Assembly (NCBI GenBank): GCA_039199225.1
Contig: JBCCSZ010000149.1
Coordinates: 1 to 18,014 of the forward strand
Reading direction: 5' to 3'
Source of the DNA: JBCCSZ01 sp039199225
GTDB lineage: Bacteria > Bacteroidota > Bacteroidia > Chitinophagales > Saprospiraceae
DNA length: 18,014 nucleotides
Part shown: positions 1 through 7,610 of the stretch, piece after piece
How positions within the stretch are numbered: position 1 is the first letter of the stretch
How the letters are laid out: each line of letters begins with the position of its first letter
The notes under the pieces: generated by a model
The model's database searches: none
What the model was told of the DNA's origin: nothing
What the model saw: the letters and a program-made list of their open reading frames with translations, nothing else
Position numbers and translations under genes: made by a program

Positions 1-1005
1 GCCGTCTTCTTAGCCATTCTGGAACCTGGCGATAAGATTTTGGGCTTCGATCTGTCCCATGGCGGGCATCTCTCGCATGGTTCTCCTGTCAATTTCTCCG
101 GCAAACACTTTAAGCCAAGTTTTTACGGTGTAGAAGAAGATACGGGCTTGATTGATATGGATAAGGTGGAAGCCATTGCCTTGAAAGAGCAGCCCAAATT
201 GATCATTTGTGGCGCTTCGGCGTACTCTCGCGATTGGGACTATGCTCGTTTTAGAGCTATTGCTGATAAAGTAGGAGCCTTACTGCTCGCCGATATTGCT
301 CACCCATCCGGCTTGGTGGCTGCCAGATTGCTCAACGATCCTATGCCACATTGCCACATCGTCACTTCTACCACTCACAAGACCTTGCGTGGACCGCGCG
401 GTGGTATCATTATGATGGGCGAAAACTTCGACAATCCGTGGGGGCGCAAAACAAGGAAAGGCAACCCCATAAAAATGTCCGCCATACTCAATAGTGGTGT
501 TTTTCCAGGTATGCAAGGAGGTCCTTTGGAGCATGTGATTGCTGCCAAAGCCGTAGCATTCCACGAAGCCCTTCAGCCCTCTTTCAAAGCCTATGGCCAG
601 CAGGTAATTCGCAATGCTAAAGTCATGGCAGATGCATTGGTAGCCCGCGGCTACAAGGTCATTTCCGGTGGCACAGACAACCACCTGATGCTGATTGATC
701 TGCGTTCCAAAGGCGTTACGGGCAAAGAGGCGGAAAAAGCACTTGTAAAGGCAGACTTGACAGTCAACAAAAATATGGTACCATTCGATACCCAATCCCC
801 TTTTGTCACCTCGGGTATACGCATCGGCTCAGCAGCTATTACCACTCGTGGATTTCAGGAGGAAGATTGCCTGAAGGTCATCGACTGGATCGATGCGATC
901 ATCACCAATATCGACAACGAAACCATCATCGGACAAACCAGACAGGAAATCAACCAGTACATGAGTAATTTCCCAATGTACGTCAGTGCAGCCAGCGCTG
1001 TCTAG
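1..1005 (+). CDS. glyA: Serine hydroxymethyltransferase, C-terminal part (5' end outside window)
   Basis: The reading frame is open from base 1 to the TAG at 1003-1005 (334 codons), so the N-terminal part lies outside the window. The product interconverts serine plus tetrahydrofolate with glycine plus 5,10-methylene-tetrahydrofolate in the cytoplasm, using PLP. Visible family hallmarks are the segment around FDLSHGGHLSHG, the substrate and cofactor region with DIAHPSGLVA, and the PLP-lysine motif TTHKTLRGPRGG, whose lysine codon is 379-381. Further downstream are GVFPGMQGGP and the C-terminal RIGSAAITTRG. The frame looks intact. The next gene starts 28 bp after the stop on the same strand and could be cotranscribed. 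Identification is very secure; only the missing 5' part is unknown. Confidence 0.97.
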   Translation, partial: AVFLAILEPGDKILGFDLSHGGHLSHGSPVNFSGKHFKPSFYGVEEDTGLIDMDKVEAIALKEQPKLIICGASAYSRDWDYARFRAIADKVGALLLADIAHPSGLVAARLLNDPMPHCHIVTSTTHKTLRGPRGGIIMMGENFDNPWGRKTRKGNPIKMSAILNSGVFPGMQGGPLEHVIAAKAVAFHEALQPSFKAYGQQVIRNAKVMADALVARGYKVISGGTDNHLMLIDLRSKGVTGKEAEKALVKADLTVNKNMVPFDTQSPFVTSGIRIGSAAITTRGFQEEDCLKVIDWIDAIITNIDNETIIGQTRQEINQYMSNFPMYVSAASAV

Positions 1006-1033
1006 TGGATGTTATTTGCCAATAAGCCCTCTT

Positions 1034-1618
1034 ATGGCCCACTACCCTTTTCAGTTGCCATACTTGCAAAACTTTGTTGAGTTTGTATACTTCAGCAACG
1101 TTTTCTTGCCACATGAGTTGGCTTCTATTCGCAAGCTTTGGCAGGATCGACAAAGCGAGAAGGCTGCTCTGGAAGGTGGAGCGGCCTTCAATGATGCGCT
1201 GCGCCAATCCTCTGTTATAGGAATAGACCCCGGGCCAGAACACGACTGGATATTCGAACGCATGACTGCTGCCATCTTGCAGTGCAACAGCCAGTTTTAC
1301 CACTTTGATGTCCACGGCATTTACGAGCCCCTGCAATTGGCCCAATACGGAGCCGGCGACTTTTTTGACTGGCACCTCGATTTTGGTACCGGCCCCTCCT
1401 CCAACCGCAAATTGAGTCTGACCGTACAATTATCCGATCCATCCACTTATGAGGGTGGCGATCTGGAATTTCAGATCAACAACAAGACCGTTAAGGCTCC
1501 CAGAGAAATGGGTACAGTCGTAATCTTTCCTTCGTTCATCATGCATCGGGTTACGCCCATCACCAAAGGCAAGCGCCAATCCATTGTTGGTTGGGTGTCG
1601 GGACCTCCTTATCGCTAA
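1034..1618 (+). CDS. 2OG-Fe(II) oxygenase (prolyl-hydroxylase/PKHD-like)
   Basis: A 194-residue protein of the 2-oxoglutarate/Fe(II)-dependent dioxygenase superfamily, with a double-stranded beta-helix fold like prolyl 4-hydroxylase and the PKHD-type hydroxylases. The iron-binding facial triad is visible as His114-x-Asp116 (in DWHLDFG) and His171 (in IMHRVTPI). Arg181, ten residues further on, is the expected 2-oxoglutarate carboxylate binder. The segment YEGGDLEF between them is typical of the family. No signal peptide is seen, so it is probably cytoplasmic. I chose the ATG at 1034 because the alternative GTG at 986 would overlap the end of glyA and add residues unlike the family. The substrate cannot be told from sequence; relatives hydroxylate proteins or small molecules. 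Confidence 0.87.
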   Translation: MAHYPFQLPYLQNFVEFVYFSNVFLPHELASIRKLWQDRQSEKAALEGGAAFNDALRQSSVIGIDPGPEHDWIFERMTAAILQCNSQFYHFDVHGIYEPLQLAQYGAGDFFDWHLDFGTGPSSNRKLSLTVQLSDPSTYEGGDLEFQINNKTVKAPREMGTVVIFPSFIMHRVTPITKGKRQSIVGWVSGPPYR

Positions 1619-1667
1619 CCTGCCATTGATTTTCAACAGCCTGGCCATCCATCTGTTACATCAAAAG

Positions 1668-2951
1668 ATGTTTCAATCAAAATCTAGGCAAGTGAAAAAA
1701 TTTCTATACTCAAGTCTGTTGCTGATTCTGGCGTCCAATCTTTGTGCACAAGATTGGGAGCGGCGACATCAATTTGCTAAATCTTATTTTGGCATCAGCA
1801 ACTTTATAGTCCCAAGCCTTTCCAATAGAAGCCTTTTAAACGAACAAGGAGAAGTTCAGTCCTTTGAACGCAGCGGCTTTTTGACACCTTCCATCAATCT
1901 GGGAGCCACCCACTTTTGGGGTCATGCCGACTTTTTTATTTCCATCAGCACCATAGATATAAAGTTTGGGGAAGACGAGATTGACAACAGCATCCGCCTA
2001 GGGACCTTTACAGGGCTGAGGATATATCCCTTTCCAACCAAAGAACAGACCATTAGACCCTATGTAGGTTATAGATTTTCGCCCTTTAGGTACAAGCAAA
2101 AAGATGGGACCAATCAATCGTTCAAGTTTACACGAGTCAAATCAGTTTTTGATATTGGTCTAGGCATTCAGCTCAAAAAGCTGTATCTAACCTTAGACTA
2201 TGGCAGAGTAGTGAACAGCTCATTTACAAACTACCTTTCCAAGACGGTCACAGCTCGTGACCATTTCCCAGAACACCTTTTCCAAATAGGCTTCAATTTC
2301 GCCATCGAAACAACAGCGCCAGCCAATACTGACCTCAATAAAGCAGCCAATCGCTCCTTTTCAGCCTCCAACAGAAACGGCTTTTTTGTAGGCGCAGGTT
2401 TTTCTGCAGCTTTTCCGACCACCTCGTCGAGCTACGTAACCGAGCTATATCCATACTTAGACGATAAATCCTTCCCGACCGTATTCCCTGACCTCGTGGT
2501 AGGCTATCATTTTTCAAAAATCGACTTGGTCACCTCCTTGTCTTATCGACCCATGAAGCAAGAACGGAGTGCTTTTGGCTTTCGCCAGCAAATAAGCCGA
2601 AATAGCATCATCGCAGAAGTGTACAAATTTGTCGGAGATTACCACGGATTTGCCCCTTACGTTGGCATGGGCTTGGGCTATGAAAATCTGCAATTTTCAG
2701 AAGCAGAGCAGGATGTAACAATCGATGAATTTTCAGAAAATAAGCTTTCACCAGCCATTTTGTTTGGTTGGGACATCCGCCCCAGCGAAAAAGGAGACTG
2801 GTGGGTATTGAGAACGAATCTGAGGTATTACCCTTTTCTGGAGATCGAACAGCAATCCAAGAAACTTAGCCTAAAGCACCTAGAATTCAACTTCATTCAA
2901 TTTGTGTGGTACCCGCAACGTTTGAGGGCATACAAAAGACTGCAATTGTAG
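1668..2951 (+). CDS. Outer-membrane beta-barrel protein with two tandem barrel-like modules
   Basis: A 427-residue secreted protein. The N-terminus has a basic stretch, a hydrophobic core (about residues 12-24) and a plausible signal peptidase I site near LCAQD. The rest alternates hydrophobic and polar residues with many aromatic positions, as in outer-membrane beta-barrels. Two halves of about 190 residues seem to share landmarks: IRPYVGYRFSPF in the first and FAPYVGMGLGYE in the second, and GLRIYPFPT versus LRYYPFLEI. This suggests an internal duplication. The start is uncertain: ATG 1668 is used here, while GTG 1692 (VKKFLYSS) would give a shorter, more conventional signal peptide. A longer frame from 1584 would overlap the oxygenase gene and is less likely. 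Function is unknown; a porin or an envelope structural role is possible. Confidence 0.75.
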   Translation: MFQSKSRQVKKFLYSSLLLILASNLCAQDWERRHQFAKSYFGISNFIVPSLSNRSLLNEQGEVQSFERSGFLTPSINLGATHFWGHADFFISISTIDIKFGEDEIDNSIRLGTFTGLRIYPFPTKEQTIRPYVGYRFSPFRYKQKDGTNQSFKFTRVKSVFDIGLGIQLKKLYLTLDYGRVVNSSFTNYLSKTVTARDHFPEHLFQIGFNFAIETTAPANTDLNKAANRSFSASNRNGFFVGAGFSAAFPTTSSSYVTELYPYLDDKSFPTVFPDLVVGYHFSKIDLVTSLSYRPMKQERSAFGFRQQISRNSIIAEVYKFVGDYHGFAPYVGMGLGYENLQFSEAEQDVTIDEFSENKLSPAILFGWDIRPSEKGDWWVLRTNLRYYPFLEIEQQSKKLSLKHLEFNFIQFVWYPQRLRAYKRLQL

Positions 2952-3064
2952 ACCAACAACCAAAGAAGACCTTCTCCTGCAACCAATAAGGTATCCAGCT
3001 GTTGAAATTATGGCTAGACAGGTATTGAGTTACTGGCCTTTCTACTCATTCGAAAAGTTCAAAC

Positions 3065-3976
3065 ATGGATATACGCCTCGTCAAGGGAGAAGACATCGAT
3101 AAGACCAAGTGGAACAGCTGTGTGCATTATGCTACCAACGGTAATATCTTTGGCTATGAATGGTATTTGAGAAATACTGCAAAGGAATGGGATGCCTTAG
3201 TGGAAAACGACTATGAATCCGTCATGCCACTGATCCATCGACAAGATAAACGCGGTCGCCAATCTCTGTATCTCCCACCGCTGGTTCGCTCTGCAGGTAT
3301 TTATTCCGTTAATGTCTTATCGCCATTCCGTATAAAAGCCTTTTTGGATGCGATCCCTACCAGTTATGAAGACCGCCTCATTGCACTCAACACCGGAACG
3401 CATCCACCATCAGACATTGATTTTACGCCCAATCAAATTACCAATAGCATTCTAGTACTTGGCTCCAATTACGAGAAAATATCTGGACAATACAGCGAAG
3501 CCTTCAACGGCCTGCTCAAGAGGGCTAGCGACCACCGTCTGGTCACCTCCTCTAGTGTTAAGCCTGAAAAGCTAGCCGATTTTTATCGTCTGCAAACCAA
3601 ACAATACCAGGGATTGGACCAACGCTACCATGCCGGCCTGCGCATCATGTACAATGCGCTTCATAGGGGTTGGGGATTTGCTACGGGGGTGGAAGACGGT
3701 AAAGGCAATCTATTGGCAACTAGTTTTTTCATCCACAGCCATGGACGACTGATGAGTCTATTTCCCAGTCAATCGCCAGAAGGTGCTGAAAAAGGTGCGC
3801 TGGCATTGCTCTGCGACCTATTGATTCGTGGCAACGCCAGTCGGTCCGTTTTGATCGACTTCAACACCCCTGGTAGCGATTGGCCAGAAGAAATTTTGGA
3901 AGGTATGGATGCGCACTTAATAAATTATACCGTCTTGGAGAAAAAGCGCATTCGCAAGTGGTATGAAGTATTTTAG
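3065..3976 (+). CDS. FemAB/GNAT-like acyltransferase family protein
   Basis: A 303-residue soluble protein without signal peptide or membrane segment. The architecture resembles FemAB-type and other double-GNAT proteins. The N-terminal half (about 1-150) contains NIFGYEWYLRNTAKEWDALV followed by a beta-rich part with SVMPLIHR. The C-terminal GNAT-like half has GWGFATGVEDGKGNLLATSFFIHSHGRLMSLFPSQSPEG, that is, successive beta strands and then a helix. Related proteins transfer amino acids or acyl groups, for example in cell-wall peptide bridges or on polysaccharides; the substrate here is unknown. The ATG at 3065 is the only sensible start. It lies 113 bp after the beta-barrel gene and is followed by a 440-bp gene-poor region. 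The family assignment is by fold-like pattern, not by a diagnostic catalytic motif. Confidence 0.6.
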   Translation: MDIRLVKGEDIDKTKWNSCVHYATNGNIFGYEWYLRNTAKEWDALVENDYESVMPLIHRQDKRGRQSLYLPPLVRSAGIYSVNVLSPFRIKAFLDAIPTSYEDRLIALNTGTHPPSDIDFTPNQITNSILVLGSNYEKISGQYSEAFNGLLKRASDHRLVTSSSVKPEKLADFYRLQTKQYQGLDQRYHAGLRIMYNALHRGWGFATGVEDGKGNLLATSFFIHSHGRLMSLFPSQSPEGAEKGALALLCDLLIRGNASRSVLIDFNTPGSDWPEEILEGMDAHLINYTVLEKKRIRKWYEVF

Positions 3977-4140
3977 ACGCTAAAAATCCATACACTTTAA
4001 AATAATTACGATATCAAATCACTTCAAAAAACACATTTTTATTTTCACACTAAGTAATATGTAAAGTATTACTAATCAATACTATACCCGCCACTAAATA
4101 CATTTAAAAAACCATCAACTAAAAATAGTCCTCAAATTTT
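3977..4140. other. AT-rich intergenic segment with a perfect 7-bp inverted repeat
   Basis: By my count this 164-bp stretch is about 24% G+C and holds no plausible gene. At 4053-4073 lies an inverted repeat, AGTAATA, seven bases, then TATTACT. It is too AT-rich and lacks the trailing T-run expected of a strong intrinsic terminator. It may be a weak transcription end for the upstream gene or a protein-binding site. Function is unknown. Confidence 0.5.
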
Positions 4141-4340
4141 TATGGAATTTCGGGGGGTGCCGTGTCCTATTATAGTCAAAAGTCGAACAATGGGCTGGCG
4201 CGTTGTCCCATCCGACCGATCGGTATTCCTACTTTTGGGCGCATTTGCCCAGGTTTGGGTTGGCGGAGCTTTGCTTAGGTATGGCTCCAAAAAGGAGGTG
4301 GCTTTAGGGGTCACCTAGAGGGCGGGCTCCCACCCTCCGA
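4141..4340. repeat. G+C-rich structured intergenic element with six consecutive stem-loops
   Basis: This 200-bp block is about 55% G+C by my count, against about 24% in the adjoining segment. It holds a string of local inverted repeats in direct succession: ATGGG/CCCAT (4190-4211), the palindrome ACCGATCGGT (4215-4224), TGGGC/GCCCA (4236-4251), GGAGC/GCTCC (4265-4288), AGGTG/CACCT (4296-4316) and GAGGGCGGG/CCCACCCTC with one C-A mismatch (4318-4337). No convincing ORF covers it. From memory it resembles the multi-copy structured intergenic elements often seen in Saprospiraceae and Cytophagales genomes, but copies elsewhere cannot be seen here. It could also be a non-coding RNA or a fold-back remnant of a mobile element. 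It ends about 45 bp before the -33-like box of the following gene's promoter. Confidence 0.5.
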
Positions 4341-4384
4341 AGACCATCCATCCAACCCTAAAACAATAAACACACGCAGCACTC

Positions 4385-4415
4385 TTTCTTTCCTCCCCCA
4401 AATGCAGTATTTTTG
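4385..4415 (+). promoter_or_regulatory. Bacteroidota-type promoter, predicted to give a leaderless mRNA
   Basis: TATTTTTG at 4408-4415 matches the Bacteroidota -7 consensus TAnnTTTG exactly. TTTC at 4385-4388, 19 bp upstream, is one mismatch from the -33 TTTG. The -7 box ends only 3 bp before the ATG at 4419. With usual spacing, transcription would begin at or within a base or two of the start codon, so the transcript should be leaderless or almost so. Confidence 0.6.
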
Positions 4416-4418
4416 ACC

Positions 4419-5222
4419 ATGGACATCCCACAAATCAAATCCAAGCTCAAAGAACGCCTGGCTCTTGGCATCAACTACGGCTTAAAAGCTGCCGAAGAGT
4501 TCATCACGCCTGCCTCGCCCTTACGAAATGACCTCATCCAGCTCAAAAGTCAGTACAACGACCTCAACATCGTCGTCAACCAGGGTACATTGGGCTACGA
4601 ACAAATCGAATTGGGGTTGAATAAAATCCGACGTGCTCTACTCTCCCTCATCGACCGCATCGAAGCTGGTGACTCCACCCACAAGGAACAACTGCCCAAA
4701 CTGCAGAACAATGCTCTTCAGCACCGCAAGCAAAATTTCTTTGAAATTCTTCGAATCCATTTTGAAAATACTCAAAACATCAAGGTCACTTTGGCCAGTT
4801 ACTCAGAGCAGCCAGAAGAACAAAACGGACGGGAAGCCATCGCTTTTTTATACAAAGAGATTTTTCGCTACACCTTTCGCAAAGAGCATCAATCCAACGC
4901 CAAGGCCGACATTCAGGCATATAGCAAGAATTTTTTCCAACGCCGCTACCCCATGCTGGAAGTGTACATGAAAACCGTTGGCTTCATCATTCGGTACATC
5001 CTCGATGAGGAAATGGAGCAAACTTTCTACATTGGTGTACTCCAGTCTGTACTCAGCAAAGTAGAGATGGGCTTAATTGCTTATTATGGGATCAGTGGAA
5101 TCGAGGAGGATTACTTATCCCTGCTCAGCCGGTCGAAGTTGTTGGACAGCATGAAGCCAGAGGATTTTGTGCTGCCAACTCATGCCGCACTACTTTCCCT
5201 TCCCTTGCAGCAGGACCAATAG
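4419..5222 (+). CDS. EAD11-putAbiC fusion: putative abortive-infection effector
   Basis: A 267-residue soluble protein with two modules. Residues about 4-83 (KSKLKERLALG..., NDLIQLKSQYNDL, then NQGTLGYEQIELGLNKIRRALLSLID) match the remembered pattern of effector-associated domain 11: a small helical adaptor in which a Ser/Gly-containing turn precedes the final helix ending in ALL-LID. Residues about 105-246 resemble the putative phage abortive infection (putAbiC) family: NFFEILRIHFEN, NGREAIAFLYKEI, YPMLEVYMKTVGFIIRYI and FYIGVLQSVLSKVEMGLIAYYGIS. Many putAbiC proteins carry N-terminal membrane helices; here none is seen and the EAD takes that place. EADs are thought to recruit effectors to NTPase or protease partners bearing the same EAD, which suggests phage-triggered activation. 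ATG 4419 was chosen over TTG 4413 because the promoter abuts it. The 3' end overlaps the convergent sugar transferase gene by 33 bp. The defence role is inferred. Confidence 0.72.
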   Translation: MDIPQIKSKLKERLALGINYGLKAAEEFITPASPLRNDLIQLKSQYNDLNIVVNQGTLGYEQIELGLNKIRRALLSLIDRIEAGDSTHKEQLPKLQNNALQHRKQNFFEILRIHFENTQNIKVTLASYSEQPEEQNGREAIAFLYKEIFRYTFRKEHQSNAKADIQAYSKNFFQRRYPMLEVYMKTVGFIIRYILDEEMEQTFYIGVLQSVLSKVEMGLIAYYGISGIEEDYLSLLSRSKLLDSMKPEDFVLPTHAALLSLPLQQDQ

Positions 5223-6605
5223 GGTATAGAAAAGGATTTTGAAGTCGAGGGCCAAGGACATGTTTTCGATGTATAAAATATCGAACTTAAGACGCTGCAG
5301 CATCTCCCCTACATTGGAGGCATAACCATACTTTACTTGTCCCCAGGAGGTAATGCCCGGACGAACCTTGAGTAGGTGCTTATAGTGAGGTGCCTGGGCT
5401 ACGATTTGATCGATGTAAAATTTGCGCTCCGGCCGCGGACCGACCAGCGACATATCGCCCTTGAGGACATTCCAAAACTGTGGCAGCTCATCCAAACGCC
5501 ATTTGCGCATGACACGCCCCCAATCCGTAATGCGAGGATCGGTATCCGACGACAACTGAGGGCCATTGGCTTCTGCATCAACAAACATCGAACGAAACTT
5601 GTAGATGAAAAAGGGATTGCCATTTATGCCGATGCGTTCCTGCTTAAAAAAGATGGGACCGTTGGAGGACAGTCGCACCCGTATCATCACATAAATCAAA
5701 AAGGGCGATAACAAAATCAGCAGGATGGTACTTGTTACAACATCGATGATGCGCTTGACCAAACGCTGCCAATTCGGCATCAAGTCCTGTCGAATCTCTA
5801 TCAAAACGGCTCCAAAAACCTGATTCATCTTCACAGTTCCCAGCATGATGTCGTACATGTCTGGGATAACTTTGATCAAGACTTGATCGAAGTCAAATAA
5901 GATATTGAGGATCTCCCGTAGGCGATTGTGCTCGGAAGTTTCTATGGCAATGATGACTTCTTCTATTTCGTGTTCGGCAACAATGCTCGACAGACGCTGC
6001 ACCTTGCCCAACTCTGGCAGCAGAATCGACAACTCACTGACCGGATGGCCATTGACTCGAACGAAGCCCACAAAGTGATTGCCAATCTTTTTCTTCCTGC
6101 TGCTCACCTCCCGATAAAGTTCCAGCGCCTTTTGATTGCCACCTATGATGAGGGTATTGTAGGCGATCTCTCCCGATTTCAGCTTTCGGCTGGCTAAGGT
6201 GAGTATGAGCATGCGCGTGAAAGCTGTAAAGAGAAAATGGTGGCTGAACAGGAAGAAGAAGGAACCGTAATAGGTTCGGTAATCTTTGACAAAGTCATCC
6301 AGAACTAGGGTGAAAAAAAGGATGAGAACACCTAAAAAAGATAGGAAAAAGGTGCGCGCCAGGGTTGCCATTCGAGAAAGGCGGTAAATGTCTCGGTACT
6401 TATCAAAGATGGCATACAGCAGCACCCAACACGTTGGAATGACAACAATCCCATACCAGAAGTTGCGATCTTCCAAGACCTGCCAGTTGATTTCAACCCC
6501 TTCGATCTCTTTGCGGTAGAGAAAGAAACAAGCCCAAGCCAACATAGCCATCAGGAAGTCGGCCATGCGATAAATTAGTGTGTGGGTTCTCCGTTGTCGT
6601 TTCAT
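5190..6605 (-). CDS. Exopolysaccharide-initiating polyprenyl-phosphate sugar-phosphate transferase (WbaP/WcaJ-like)
   Basis: A 471-residue inner-membrane enzyme that transfers a sugar-1-phosphate from a nucleotide sugar to polyprenyl phosphate, the first step of exopolysaccharide or O-antigen repeat assembly. The N-terminal half has four hydrophobic segments (about 14-30, 50-66, 84-101, 113-137). A cytoplasmic Rossmann-like part follows (TLIIGGNQKA, about 150-260). The C-terminal bacterial sugar transferase domain starts at KRIIDVV (284-290) and has a membrane hairpin (about 291-310). It contains KQERIG, YKFRSM (335-340), the catalytic Asp372-Glu373 dyad in RLDELPQ, GDMSLVGPRPE and RPGITSWGQV. 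Length and domain order match the family. The sugar specificity is not readable. It is last in a run of five minus-strand genes and overlaps the convergent EAD11-putAbiC gene by 33 bp. Confidence 0.93.
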   Translation of the reverse strand: MKRQRRTHTLIYRMADFLMAMLAWACFFLYRKEIEGVEINWQVLEDRNFWYGIVVIPTCWVLLYAIFDKYRDIYRLSRMATLARTFFLSFLGVLILFFTLVLDDFVKDYRTYYGSFFFLFSHHFLFTAFTRMLILTLASRKLKSGEIAYNTLIIGGNQKALELYREVSSRKKKIGNHFVGFVRVNGHPVSELSILLPELGKVQRLSSIVAEHEIEEVIIAIETSEHNRLREILNILFDFDQVLIKVIPDMYDIMLGTVKMNQVFGAVLIEIRQDLMPNWQRLVKRIIDVVTSTILLILLSPFLIYVMIRVRLSSNGPIFFKQERIGINGNPFFIYKFRSMFVDAEANGPQLSSDTDPRITDWGRVMRKWRLDELPQFWNVLKGDMSLVGPRPERKFYIDQIVAQAPHYKHLLKVRPGITSWGQVKYGYASNVGEMLQRLKFDILYIENMSLALDFKILFYTLLVLLQGKGK

Positions 6606-6673
6606 GTACGGGCAGTCAACTTTCTGTTCGGGTCAAATGTCTTTTTCTCGCTTTGGTAGAATAAAGGCCCTTG

Positions 6674-7570
6674 CTAAAAGTGAACAATCTTCATGTTATC
6701 TAGAAAAATATCGGCTTCTTCACGACTCAGTTCGCCATTCTCAAACGGGATGCCTGTACGAACCATCACTTGGTAAGCATCCACATCCCCTTGTACTTCC
6801 ATGTCTCTGAAGGCTTGCGTGAAATTTAGGTAGATTTTGTTCCAACTAGACTTTGCATTGATGATCCGGGTAAATTCCGATTGAAAATTGATCTGTGATG
6901 CTTGATCCAGACCAATCAAGGAAATGGCCATTGCCACATCCGATTTGTAGTTCAACTCCATATAGGCTGTTGCATTTTGCCGCGGAAAATCAGTTCGAGG
7001 AGCAGTTCCTGCAACAATGAAGGAGTCCTGGCGAGTCAGCTGAATCCAACCAGAACGTTGGCCTTCAAATACCTCAGTCGAAGTGGTTCGAACGATCGTA
7101 GCGGGATTTTCGTCCAAGTCGGCATTCAATGCATTTCCACCTGTTTCAAAATCCTCCACAATGGGTAGAATGACATTGTCATCGTAAGTTGTGGAAGGTC
7201 GGATGGTGAAAGTCTCATTGGGTTGAAAGTCCAATGTAGTCTCGTATATTTGATACAAGGTATATATGTCTGGGGTTGAAGAGTTTCCATTGTCTTTGAT
7301 CCCAGGAAATATCGTAATTTTTGTTTCTCCTTCACTGATGATCGGGATGGTGGTGGGCAGGGTGAAGGTCCCGTGGTACGTATCATTGATGTATACCCAG
7401 GCATCTGTTATCTGATGGCTATCGGTTCCACGTCCAAAACCCGCTGTAAAGCTAAAGGGCTGAATATCCAGATAGGCCGGAATGGGTTCATCCGGATTGA
7501 TGATATCACAGGCCGTCCACAGTAAGGTCATTGATAAAAATAGAATAAATCTTTGCTTCATCGATATCAT
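6674..7570 (-). CDS. Lipoprotein of unknown function (Saprospiraceae-type)
   Basis: A 298-residue protein with a short hydrophobic signal followed by LLWTAC, so Cys21 is the likely lipidated residue. The Trp at -3 is unusual, though Leu at -4 fits. Acidic residues follow (CDIINPDEP), as in surface-exposed Bacteroidota lipoproteins. Residues about 30-130 look like a small beta domain containing ITDAWVYINDTYHGTF. Residues about 138-298 begin with VEDFETGGN and end with ADIFLDNMKIVHF, a beta-sandwich pattern like carbohydrate-binding or jelly-roll modules. An internal ATG at 7561 (MKQRFIL) is an equally good start. It sits 45 bp after the GDPD gene and 68 bp before the sugar transferase gene. 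No catalytic motif is recognised. Confidence 0.75.
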   Translation of the reverse strand: MISMKQRFILFLSMTLLWTACDIINPDEPIPAYLDIQPFSFTAGFGRGTDSHQITDAWVYINDTYHGTFTLPTTIPIISEGETKITIFPGIKDNGNSSTPDIYTLYQIYETTLDFQPNETFTIRPSTTYDDNVILPIVEDFETGGNALNADLDENPATIVRTTSTEVFEGQRSGWIQLTRQDSFIVAGTAPRTDFPRQNATAYMELNYKSDVAMAISLIGLDQASQINFQSEFTRIINAKSSWNKIYLNFTQAFRDMEVQGDVDAYQVMVRTGIPFENGELSREEADIFLDNMKIVHF

Positions 7571-7610
7571 TATTTTCTTTCAAAATTGAATAAAAGAAAA
7601 TCGGGCAAGG

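Noticed and set aside
986..1033. GTG start extending the 2OG oxygenase upstream into glyA
   Set aside because: It would overlap glyA by 20 bp and add residues unlike the family; ATG 1034 is better.
3011..3103. Short ATG-initiated frame of 30 codons before the acyltransferase gene
   Set aside because: It runs out of frame into the real gene and has no promoter or domain support.
4053..4073. Intrinsic terminator for the acyltransferase gene
   Set aside because: The stem is only 7 bp and AT-rich, with no trailing T-run; it is kept only as an inverted repeat.
4132..4314. 60-residue minus-strand open frame inside the structured intergenic element
   Set aside because: It covers the tandem hairpins, has no recognisable domain or start context, and its composition follows the palindromes.
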